DNA from: JAVBPR01 sp031549485
Lineage (GTDB): Bacteria > Bacillota > Clostridia > Oscillospirales > Feifaniaceae
NCBI GenBank assembly: GCA_031549485.1
Contig: JAVBPR010000007.1
Location: forward strand, 1 to 11,269
Reading direction: 5' to 3'
Length of the DNA: 11,269 bases
Part shown: in pieces, positions 1-7,048 of the stretch
Numbering within the stretch: the first letter of the stretch is position 1
Layout of the letters: each line of letters opens with the position of its first letter
Made by a program: the position numbers and the translations under genes
Notes under the pieces: generated by a model
What the model was told of the DNA's origin: nothing
The model's database searches: none
The model's input: only the letters and a program-made list of their open reading frames with translations

Positions 1-15
1 GCCTGTTTGCGGAAG
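1..15 (-). other. LPQTG sortase recognition motif of the adhesin
   Basis: The last five visible codons (CTT CCG CAA ACA GGC) read LPQTG, in frame with the ATG at 5004 and preceded by a proline-containing linker (KTTPPK). In LPXTG proteins sortase cuts between Thr and Gly and joins the protein to the wall. A hydrophobic segment and positively charged tail are expected just past the left edge but cannot be seen. Confidence 0.9.
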
Positions 16-3000
16 TTTTGGCGGCGTAGTTTTACCGTAAATAATTGTAACCCACCTGTCATTTGTCATGATCCAGTTGCCGTTATAAGTTCCTCCTACA
101 TCAGTATTGTTGGTGAAACGATATTCATGAGGAAGCCCTGCAAGCACATCGCAATAAATATATGGAGTTTCAACTTGACTAAACCCTGCTTTGACCTGAC
201 CGAAAACAAACATAACTTCGGTAATATATTCATTTGAGGCAAGCCGGAGGGATGCAGGTGAAGCGTCCAAAGTATACTTCTTTTGCGTGGAGAGATTGTC
301 ACTTAAAACTCGGTAATCAGAAATGTTTGTCTTGTAAATAACTTTATAGCTTAAATTCTGATTCCAAGTGCCGGTTACAATTTTATTAAGGCGCACCGCG
401 TCTACTGGCAGATTGTCACGCCAATAGAAATTAGAAAGCTGCACATTTGAGGTGTTTGCGATCTGCGAAAAGTCATATCTGATTTGTTGACCGGGAATTG
501 CTTCTACATAGCCGCGCTTTTTAACGCTAACGCCAAGAGAAATACTTTTATCTTTTAAATTGAGTTTTACAATTTGCCCGGCGTATTCTAATTCGGCCTC
601 ATATGTAGTTGTGTCAAGGTGATAAAAAGCAGGTGCTGTTTTTTCTCGGACAAAATATCGCTGTAGAGGTAGGGGACTGGAAATAGCCCTGCCGTCGCTT
701 CCTGTCTTAATTGTGTCAACAATATTTCCGGCTTTATCTAAGACTTCATATACTGCGCCGGAAAGTACAGATCCTGCAGGTAGACCGTTAATTTGGTTAT
801 CGTCTGCGCTTTGTTTATAAATTTGGATTTGTGCGCGAATGGGTGTGTTCTCCCAATTGATCTCGGTTGTTCTGCCTGCTTCAACGTAAACCGTTTTTAG
901 TTGCTCATCTAAGATATATCCGTCATTTCGCAGCTCGCGCAAAAAATACTTGCCGGGTGTCAGTTCTTTGTCAATCCAAACATAACCGTCTTGGTCGCTT
1001 GAAAACTGACCAATTGGGTTATTTCCACTATCATAGAGTAAGAACGAAACACCGTAAATACCTTTGCGAGTTATACTATCGATTTTATGAATGAGGATTG
1101 ACGCCAAACGTTGATTTGTGATTTCAAGCGTTGTCGCTTTGCCGTCTTTGATTTCAAAAGTATGCGGCGTAGGGTCTAATTTGTATGGCCGGTCTACTGA
1201 TTTTTCAACAACTACATACGCACCGCTGTCAAGGTTAACAGAGATCATGCCGTAAGCGTTTGTGCGATAAGTACCGATTCGCTCTCCATTTAAGCGCGAT
1301 ATTTCAAATTGCACGTTGGAGATAGGCAAGCGATTATCAGCGTCAAGCTTGATGAGTTGAAACGATCCAACCTTTTTATTTACAAAAGTAAGGGTGTGTG
1401 TCGTTCCTTCTTTTATTTTTACCGTTTGCGGCGCTTCGGATAAAATATATCCTTCGGGGCTTTTGGTTTCTCTCGCTATAATTGTTGTTCCCGGGGTAAT
1501 GTATTCATCTACAACTATAAGGCCGTCTGCTCCGCTGGTGTAATAACCGTTATTTGATCCGATTACGGAGCCGTCGCTGTCGGTTACAAAGAATACGGCA
1601 CCTGCAAGAGGTTTGCCGTTCTCGTCCTGTTTTTTCAAAATAAGCTGTCCTTTTTTATTGTTAGTAAGTTCAACGGTTATAATATCCTGTTCGTTGCCGG
1701 AAAAATAAATCGTTTTGGTCGTTTCTCCGCTCATAGAGTAGAGAGGATTTGGTGAAACCTCTTCGACAATATAAGTGCCTGCTTTTTGGTTGGTGAGTAC
1801 GATTGTACCGTTTGGAGAGGTGCGACCTTCAAAAATAACCGTACCGCCTGTGCCGGACGTTCCGGCTAAATAGCGAATGCGTATTAAAGTTTCAGGAATT
1901 ACAGCGCCGGTTTTCGCGTCTACTTTACGAATAATTAAAGCAGATAATGGAGTGTTTTCAAAAGTAAGTATTTTGTTTTCTCCGGCTTTTAAAAAGATTT
2001 CTTGCGTTCCTGTTCCTTTGATTGCATAACCTTTGGCGGGTTCTTCTTCCACTACCTTAATCCAACCATCGCGCAGCTCGCTATTAATTAATTCGATTTT
2101 GCCGTTATCATCTGTGTAAAAAGTGCCGAGATCGTTTACTTCGCCAGTGAACGTGTTATTGCTAGCATAATAAATGTGGAATTTAGTTGATTTTATAGGA
2201 TCTTTGGTTATTGAATCCTGTTTTAAAATAGTAAGCGTAGGCTTTGGATAGTTTTTAAAATATAACGTGCCTGTTTTACCGGGGATTAGGGTAATAAACT
2301 GTGAATTGCTATCTAGCAAATGGGTATTTGGCACAGATTTTTCAATTACCTCATAAACGGCAGGATCGAGATATTCTAAAAGCGCTTCGCCGTTTTCGTT
2401 GGTAGTTACAGTAGTTAATGTTTCGCCGTCAGCTTTTTTTATTGTGAAAATAACATTTTTTATTGGTTCGCCAGTGATCGCGTCTGTTTTTACAATTTTA
2501 AGGCTAGGTTTTACGGTATTTGTAAAGACAAAAGTAGCGTTTTCATCCGGGTTGATTTGTATAATTCTTTCGCTGTCATCAATAAGGTGCGTAGAAACGC
2601 TTGATATTTCCTTTACTCGGTATGCGCCGGGTTCAAGGGAAGTTAATTCGATCTCGCCGCTAGCAGGCACGATATATTCTCTTGAAAAACTACCGCCTAT
2701 TTTTTCAATTAAGAATCTCGTACCGGGGAGAGGGTTTAGAGTTTGTGAATCTATTTTTAAAAGATAAATGCCCGGCTTTTTCTGATTGATAAAAATAAGT
2801 GTAGGTGTTTCGGCTGCTCCTGCTTTTAATTCTATTTGTTGAGGGGTTGAATCGACAACGTGAGAGCTATCGGTCGCAACTTCTTTGACAAAATAAGTAC
2901 CCGGTTTTAAAGAAGATAGTTTTATTTCGCCAGTTGCACCAGAAGTATAAGTGCCTATTAGTTCGGTATCACAGTAAACCTCAAACACCACATTAACGAG

Positions 3001-5004
3001 CGGCTTCATCTCAGAATCCAGTTTTAAAATTCGCAAGCTAGGTTTATGCTCATTTCTCACTATCAAAACAGGGTCGGCGTCGTTCGCCGGATCGTAAGGG
3101 TCAATATGTACGCCAATTCTTTCTGTAAGGCGTTCAAAGCCCTCAGGCGCGCTTGTTTCTTCAATTTCATAATAGGCTTCGGATAAGCCGCTAACGGTAG
3201 CCTCTCCTGCGTCATTAGTTTTTACGGTTGTGACTAGCTGCCCGTCTTTATATACATTAAAAACCGCGCCGGAAAGAGAAATATTTGATTCATCTATTTT
3301 GATGATTTTTAAGGACATTTTGCGGACATTTTCAAAAACAACAGAGATATCATTTCGTCCGTCCCACGAAACAGTTTTATTATCATCACATTTTTCGTAA
3401 CCGTCTGGGGCGTTCGTCTCATATATTCTGTAACTGCCAAAGGGTATGTCGCCATCATTAAAGGTGATTATCCCATCATGCCCTGTGATTTTTTCAGTTT
3501 TAAAAGTGCCATCCACTTGTTCAATTACAAAAGTTGCGCCGATCAAGCCAGCACCATTTTGTGCGTCAACTTTTTTTATAGTAAATGATTTGGTTGTATG
3601 ATTTTGAACGGCAAGATTAATTGTCTGACCTGCCGGAACGCTAATAATCATATCATCAGCGGGGATATAGCCTGTAAAAGGGGTTTCGTGCAAAGTATAG
3701 ACAGTATCAGCATTTAAAAAGTCCCATACAATTAAGCCGTCTTTGTCGCTAGAACCGGTGAAGCTGCTGCCGTCTGCTCCTGTAAGTGTAAACTGCACAC
3801 CTTCAAGAGGATTGCCTATGCCGTCAATTTTCTGCAAAACGAGCTTACCGTATATTGATTCTTTTTTCGTCCATTTTAAACTTGCTTGTCCGCTAACTGA
3901 GGTGTAAAGCGGATCTGCGATAATATAGGACTGTTCACTTTCAGTTGGGTTGTTTGCAAGGTAAATTTTCGACTGTGCCGCTGTTGATCCACCATGAATT
4001 ACAACATCACCGCTGTCATTTTGTGTTGTGGAAACCGGCATACAGATTTTAAAAGGAGCGCCATATTCTGCCCCGTTTTCGTTCATATTAGTAACTTCGT
4101 TGTTTGGGGTAGATAGCTTGTATAATGTCTTACCGTTCCATGTTGTTGTAGGAAGAGCATTATTACTTAAATCTGTGAAAATCGTGCCGGAGGGGGCGTT
4201 TTCAGCCCATAACTCAATAATATAATCGTGTTTCCAGTTAGTAGTAGCCGAGGCAGCGTAAAATTCGCGTGTGTAATAATCGGTGCCGTTTATATTTTCT
4301 TTCTTAATATTATAGAGTGATGTAGTAACAGCACCCGATAAACCTTCTTCGTGTTGAAATTCAACCACACTACCGGCTGTTGTTTTGCCTTGACGGATAG
4401 ACAGCCCGGCTGTGATTAAACGATCCCACCCAGCGGCGTGACCTAAAATGATTTCAAGTGCTTTATACGTTCGCATTTTCTGCGCGCCGGAGGTTGGCTT
4501 TGCAAGGGTAGAGCGTCCGGCTGTATATATCGGGCTGCCTTCCAAGGCAAGCTGTCCGAGTGTAATCCAAACGGCGAGCTGCGTTGCATATGCAAATTCA
4601 TCTTGCGTTAGTCCGGCTAGTTCCGAAACGCTGGCGTTAATGGTAAGAAAATCACTTAAAGAACGTTGCGGCCAGCCGTTCGCGAAAGCGCCAGCTGTTC
4701 GGGGGCTGCTTGTATATGCTCCTGTAATTTCTATTTTCTTTGAGGTGCCCACTGCGGACAGTCCCCAATTTATACAGTATGCCGGGCCGGTTATTCCGTC
4801 ATTAGTTGTATAAGTCCAGTCCATACCTCCTAGAGAATTTCCGTTTGTAGTTTCCAAATATTCATGACGTGTTCCGCGCGTTACTGTCACTGTTTGACTT
4901 CCGCCGTCGCTTATTGAAGCGGCTTCGGACGGCAGCACGGCAAGAGAAAATATCGTGATTACTACTAGCAAAATGGCAGTATATCGTTTGATTTTTGAAG
5001 TCAT
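1..5004 (-). CDS. Giant thioester (TQXA) / CnaB-repeat LPQTG surface adhesin, 3' end outside window
   Basis: This frame is open from an ATG at 5004 to the left edge, 1668 codons, without a stop. Residues 1-29 are a signal peptide (KIKRY, hydrophobic core, SEA|A-type site). Residues about 35-300 fit a Gram-positive thioester domain: Cys77 in AYCIN and Gln142 in ATQLAVW match the Cys and TQXA signatures whose side chains form an internal thioester able to bond covalently to a target amine. Twelve CnaB/SpaA-like beta domains follow (about 386-1486), then a non-repeat domain (about 1487-1658) and LPQTG as residues 1664-1668. The membrane anchor and basic tail must lie beyond base 1. The start is supported by AAAGGA six bases upstream. 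The family role is a cell-wall-anchored covalent adhesin; the target is unknown. The gene lies downstream of a transglutaminase-like gene and a hairpin terminator and shares the locus with a sortase. Family assignment is very secure; the biological role is inferred. Confidence 0.95.
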   Translation of the reverse strand, partial: MTSKIKRYTAILLVVITIFSLAVLPSEAASISDGGSQTVTVTRGTRHEYLETTNGNSLGGMDWTYTTNDGITGPAYCINWGLSAVGTSKKIEITGAYTSSPRTAGAFANGWPQRSLSDFLTINASVSELAGLTQDEFAYATQLAVWITLGQLALEGSPIYTAGRSTLAKPTSGAQKMRTYKALEIILGHAAGWDRLITAGLSIRQGKTTAGSVVEFQHEEGLSGAVTTSLYNIKKENINGTDYYTREFYAASATTNWKHDYIIELWAENAPSGTIFTDLSNNALPTTTWNGKTLYKLSTPNNEVTNMNENGAEYGAPFKICMPVSTTQNDSGDVVIHGGSTAAQSKIYLANNPTESEQSYIIADPLYTSVSGQASLKWTKKESIYGKLVLQKIDGIGNPLEGVQFTLTGADGSSFTGSSDKDGLIVWDFLNADTVYTLHETPFTGYIPADDMIISVPAGQTINLAVQNHTTKSFTIKKVDAQNGAGLIGATFVIEQVDGTFKTEKITGHDGIITFNDGDIPFGSYRIYETNAPDGYEKCDDNKTVSWDGRNDISVVFENVRKMSLKIIKIDESNISLSGAVFNVYKDGQLVTTVKTNDAGEATVSGLSEAYYEIEETSAPEGFERLTERIGVHIDPYDPANDADPVLIVRNEHKPSLRILKLDSEMKPLVNVVFEVYCDTELIGTYTSGATGEIKLSSLKPGTYFVKEVATDSSHVVDSTPQQIELKAGAAETPTLIFINQKKPGIYLLKIDSQTLNPLPGTRFLIEKIGGSFSREYIVPASGEIELTSLEPGAYRVKEISSVSTHLIDDSERIIQINPDENATFVFTNTVKPSLKIVKTDAITGEPIKNVIFTIKKADGETLTTVTTNENGEALLEYLDPAVYEVIEKSVPNTHLLDSNSQFITLIPGKTGTLYFKNYPKPTLTILKQDSITKDPIKSTKFHIYYASNNTFTGEVNDLGTFYTDDNGKIELINSELRDGWIKVVEEEPAKGYAIKGTGTQEIFLKAGENKILTFENTPLSALIIRKVDAKTGAVIPETLIRIRYLAGTSGTGGTVIFEGRTSPNGTIVLTNQKAGTYIVEEVSPNPLYSMSGETTKTIYFSGNEQDIITVELTNNKKGQLILKKQDENGKPLAGAVFFVTDSDGSVIGSNNGYYTSGADGLIVVDEYITPGTTIIARETKSPEGYILSEAPQTVKIKEGTTHTLTFVNKKVGSFQLIKLDADNRLPISNVQFEISRLNGERIGTYRTNAYGMISVNLDSGAYVVVEKSVDRPYKLDPTPHTFEIKDGKATTLEITNQRLASILIHKIDSITRKGIYGVSFLLYDSGNNPIGQFSSDQDGYVWIDKELTPGKYFLRELRNDGYILDEQLKTVYVEAGRTTEINWENTPIRAQIQIYKQSADDNQINGLPAGSVLSGAVYEVLDKAGNIVDTIKTGSDGRAISSPLPLQRYFVREKTAPAFYHLDTTTYEAELEYAGQIVKLNLKDKSISLGVSVKKRGYVEAIPGQQIRYDFSQIANTSNVQLSNFYWRDNLPVDAVRLNKIVTGTWNQNLSYKVIYKTNISDYRVLSDNLSTQKKYTLDASPASLRLASNEYITEVMFVFGQVKAGFSQVETPYIYCDVLAGLPHEYRFTNNTDVGGTYNGNWIMTNDRWVTIIYGKTTPPKLPQTG
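545..3852 (-). repeat. Twelve tandem CnaB/SpaA-like isopeptide domains (protein-level repeat)
   Basis: Twelve units of 86-99 residues are visible. Each opens with a strand ending in Lys before (I/V/L/T/Q)D or, in unit 12, QS. Each has a central Glu in a (V/I)xE-like strand, often followed by APxGY, and closes with (F/V/L)xN. The candidate isopeptide lysines are residues 392, 478, 569, 661, 750, 839, 928, 1027, 1125, 1219, 1307 and 1397. Every unit keeps Lys and Glu. Units 1-11 end in Asn, while unit 12 has Asp1485 at that place. CnaB domains of this type usually form Lys-Asn or Lys-Asp bonds that stiffen a stalk. The DNA copies are strongly diverged, so this is an old expansion. Confidence 0.9.
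4579..4776 (-). other. Thioester-forming core of the adhesin head (Cys77 to Gln142)
   Basis: The codon for Cys77 (TGT, 4776-4774) is in the context PAYCINWG, and the codon for Gln142 (CAG, 4581-4579) is in ATQLAVWITLG. In thioester domains of Gram-positive adhesins a Cys preceded by an aromatic residue and a Gln in a TQxA(V/I)W segment form the reactive bond. Order, spacing (65 residues) and position directly after the signal peptide fit that family. The full domain probably spans residues 35 to 300. Bond formation itself cannot be seen from sequence. Confidence 0.85.
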
Positions 5005-5016
5005 AGATTATCCTTT
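5005..5016 (-). promoter_or_regulatory. Ribosome binding site of the adhesin
   Basis: AAAGGA at 5016-5011 lies six bases ahead of the ATG at 5004. It fixes the start and fits in the 26 bases between the hairpin at 5031-5058 and the gene. Confidence 0.75.
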
Positions 5017-5030
5017 CTTTTTGGCATGAA

Positions 5031-5058
5031 AAAGCAGACTGATTTTTCAGTCTGCTTT
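5031..5058 (-). terminator. Rho-independent terminator or attenuator between transglutaminase-like gene and adhesin
   Basis: AAAGCAGACTGA (5031-5042) and TCAGTCTGCTTT (5047-5058) form a perfect 12-bp stem with a four-base loop. Read on the minus strand, the stem ends in TTT and continues TT, giving a short U-tract of five. It starts 18 bases after the TAA of the transglutaminase-like gene. The adhesin ATG is only 26 bases downstream and no separate promoter fits there, so partial read-through is the simplest way for the adhesin to be transcribed from this side. Read on the plus strand the stem lacks a good T-tract. Confidence 0.8.
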
Positions 5059-5076
5059 AAAATTATTGAATTAAAT

Positions 5077-6216
5077 TTATTTTGTGTTTCCGGGAACAAG
5101 AAGTTCTTTTACAAAATTTGTCCTTTGTGGCGTATCGTCCTGTTTCGGATATGTTGTTGTTAAAAGCCATGTGTTTGAACGGCCAGTATCATAATTGGTA
5201 ACATCAACAATGAACCATTTGCCCTCAATATATACGGTATTCCAAGCGTGATCATCATCTGAAACGGCAACACATGGGATATTCACTTTACTACAAAGAA
5301 ATGAAAAAGCATTTGAATATGCTCCGCATTGGCCTTTGGTAACAGCAGGAGAAGTGAAAATAACATTGATTCCGCCGTCGGTGTTGCTACCATAAATCAT
5401 TTTGTCGCTAATATAGTCTGCAATGTGCTTAATTTTTTCACGATCTGTAAGTGTACTGATTTCATTAATAAACGCTTTTACAGCTTCATTTGCAGGGGCG
5501 AAAGTATTGTGTGTATAGGGCTTGCAAATATTATAACCGAAAAAGCCGTTGAAACTTTTAATATATGGCTCGTAACCGAGTTGATAACGAACATCACCAT
5601 AAGTGCCAAGATAATACATCACAGCATCCATGGCAATACGTGTTTTACCATCTGTAGCAAGAGTAAAACTGCTATCAACAAAATTGGCATAACAATAATA
5701 CGGGTTATTTCCTGTAGAGTCATTTCCGGCGACAATTTTATCACGGTCAACAATAGTCTGACGAATAGCGTTATATGCTCCGCGTGTATAAACAGAATCA
5801 AAAACTGCAGAATTAGCGGAAGCCGAAAAATCTTCCCTTGAAAGTTCATTACCGTCTATGTTCTTTTCGGTAATAGGATTAGCCGCAATTTGACCGCAGC
5901 CGTCCGCAATGTGCTTTTGGTTGGGGTCGGTTGTGGTTTCTTCGACATAGCCTTTGGTAGTATCTATATAAATAGTATTTGTGCTGCCTTCCCATGTCAC
6001 GCCGAAGTCAACCGCTTTTCCGATATCGCGCAATTTAAAGTAGTTAGCGCCACCGATATTATGTGCAGTAAAGTTTACATTTTGCCCGTTTACCAATACG
6101 GTTGAAGTTGTTGGAGTTGCCAAAACTTCGGATGCTGCGATCGCGGCACCTCCGCCGACAAGCACACCTAAAATTAGACCTGCAATTAAGCCCGGAACAA
6201 AGGACAGTTTTTTCAT
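5077..6216 (-). CDS. Exported transglutaminase-like (Cys-His-Asp) protein with copper-amine-oxidase-N-like stalk domain
   Basis: This 379-residue protein begins with a signal peptide or N-terminal anchor (residues 1-28, FVPGLIAGLILGVLVGG). Residues about 38-90 match the copper amine oxidase N-terminal-like (stalk) domain, with YFKLRDIGKAVDFGV and a following TIYID strand. The C-terminal part holds a transglutaminase/protease-like fold: Cys297 in KGQCGAYS, His323 in DDDHAWN and Asp338 in FIVDVTNYD form the expected triad. Such enzymes cleave or make amide bonds; no substrate can be read from the sequence. It has its own promoter (6254-6282), a weak GGGGG-type ribosome site seven bases upstream, and a terminator downstream. 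Its position between the sortase and the thioester adhesin suggests a role in maturing or cross-linking the surface structure, but that is inference. The family call is secure. Confidence 0.88.
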   Translation of the reverse strand: MKKLSFVPGLIAGLILGVLVGGGAAIAASEVLATPTTSTVLVNGQNVNFTAHNIGGANYFKLRDIGKAVDFGVTWEGSTNTIYIDTTKGYVEETTTDPNQKHIADGCGQIAANPITEKNIDGNELSREDFSASANSAVFDSVYTRGAYNAIRQTIVDRDKIVAGNDSTGNNPYYCYANFVDSSFTLATDGKTRIAMDAVMYYLGTYGDVRYQLGYEPYIKSFNGFFGYNICKPYTHNTFAPANEAVKAFINEISTLTDREKIKHIADYISDKMIYGSNTDGGINVIFTSPAVTKGQCGAYSNAFSFLCSKVNIPCVAVSDDDHAWNTVYIEGKWFIVDVTNYDTGRSNTWLLTTTYPKQDDTPQRTNFVKELLVPGNTK

Positions 6217-6253
6217 TTTTCAGCCCCCACTTTACCGATTATTTTGTTTCCAT

Positions 6254-6282
6254 ATTATACCATAAAATCGACAAAAATTCAA
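6254..6282 (-). promoter_or_regulatory. Sigma-A-type promoter with extended -10 for the transglutaminase-like gene
   Basis: On the minus strand TTGAAT (6282-6277) and TATAAT (6259-6254) are separated by exactly 17 bases, and TGG directly before TATAAT supplies the extended -10 (TGnTATAAT). The -10 is consensus and the -35 matches four of six bases of TTGACA. Transcription would start near 6247, about 30 bases before the ATG at 6216. It lies in the 94-base gap after the sortase stop. Confidence 0.85.
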
Positions 6283-6310
6283 GTAAAATAGCGGCTTTCC
6301 GTCGTTTTGT

Positions 6311-7048
6311 TTAGACTTCTCTAGCTTGTATGCACCAGCGCAGAGAGGGCGTATCATTTACGCAAGTAATAAGTGTAATTCGGTTGTCATTTGTTCGTGT
6401 GAGATACGAAAAATCGGTTGCAGCTATCTGACCAACAAAAGTCACTTTATAAGTGCGTGTGCCGAGCTTTGTTGTGTAAGTGATAAAATCACCATTTTTT
6501 AGAGTGTGAATTTTTCTAAAGTTTGAATTGACACCACGGTTATGCCCGGCAAGTCCTATATTTCCTTCCCAACAAGAGGTAGTTTTAAAATGACCGACGC
6601 CTTTAGCCAAAGATTCAAGGCTTTCATTTTCATAAACCTTTAAAGATAAATTAAGGCTAGGAATTTTTAAAGCTCCAAGAGATCCATCATCATAAAATAG
6701 ACTGTCGGGAAGTGTGAAGTTGCCTATGTTATCACTATTGCCTATATCATTAGCAGGAGGCAAAGAATATTCTGAATCAGTGCTGCCGGAAGTGGCCGGA
6801 TTGAAAGCTTCGCCGCTATTTGGTTGTGCAGCTGTGGGGCTGCCGAATAGTGGGGGAACAAGGGCAGCATCTTTGTTCGTTTGTACCGACGGATCAATTA
6901 ATATGGGATTTAATTCGTCCGTACTTGTTGCTTTACCGAAATTGGCCTGTGTCGGGGCGTCGAAAGTGTAGCTATCTACAGCAAATGTAGTCGCAGATAG
7001 TGATAAACAAATAGCGCATATAAGCGCTAGCGATAATATTTTTTTCAT
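6311..7048 (-). CDS. Exported sortase
   Basis: This 245-residue protein has a signal peptide (residues 1-24, TFA|VDS-type site), a low-complexity Pro/Asn/Ser/Asp-rich linker to about residue 115, and a C-terminal sortase domain. Its catalytic residues are visible: His169 in LAGHNRG, Cys229 in TLITCVND, and Arg237 in SLRWCIQ. Sortases cut LPXTG-like motifs by a Cys thioacyl intermediate and join the product to wall precursors or pilin lysines. The TLxTC signature and lack of a C-terminal membrane segment suggest a class B- or D-like enzyme; the class is not certain. Its likely substrate is the LPQTG adhesin in the same locus. The start is supported by GGAGG five bases upstream and by an ATGA overlap with the preceding gene, which implies translational coupling. 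Oddities are the long linker and two extra cysteines (159, 239), one close to the active site. Confidence 0.9.
   Translation of the reverse strand: MKKILSLALICAICLSLSATTFAVDSYTFDAPTQANFGKATSTDELNPILIDPSVQTNKDAALVPPLFGSPTAAQPNSGEAFNPATSGSTDSEYSLPPANDIGNSDNIGNFTLPDSLFYDDGSLGALKIPSLNLSLKVYENESLESLAKGVGHFKTTSCWEGNIGLAGHNRGVNSNFRKIHTLKNGDFITYTTKLGTRTYKVTFVGQIAATDFSYLTRTNDNRITLITCVNDTPSLRWCIQAREV

Noticed and set aside
2399..2767. Plus-strand frame of 122 codons
   Set aside because: It is antisense to CnaB units 5-6; the composition reflects the complementary strand of repeat codons.
545..3852. CRISPR or DNA tandem repeat suggested by periodicity near 270 bases
   Set aside because: The periodicity is in the protein; the DNA copies are too diverged and too long to be CRISPR or a simple tandem repeat.
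4448..4813. Plus-strand frame of 121 codons
   Set aside because: It is antisense to the thioester head of the adhesin, whose minus-strand frame has clear domain motifs; there is no ribosome site or recognisable product.
1..5004. Possible frameshift or pseudogene in the long left region, as no complete gene is closed there
   Set aside because: The frame is open without interruption from 5004 to base 1 and ends in LPQTG in frame; it is a partial gene cut by the window edge, not a broken one.
5329..5841. Plus-strand frame of 170 codons
   Set aside because: It lies wholly opposite the transglutaminase-like gene, which has motifs and a promoter; this frame has no signal of its own.
6288..6303. 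Possible terminator after the sortase (GCGGC...CCGTCG)
   Set aside because: Only a three-base-pair stem with no proper T-tract; too weak to call.
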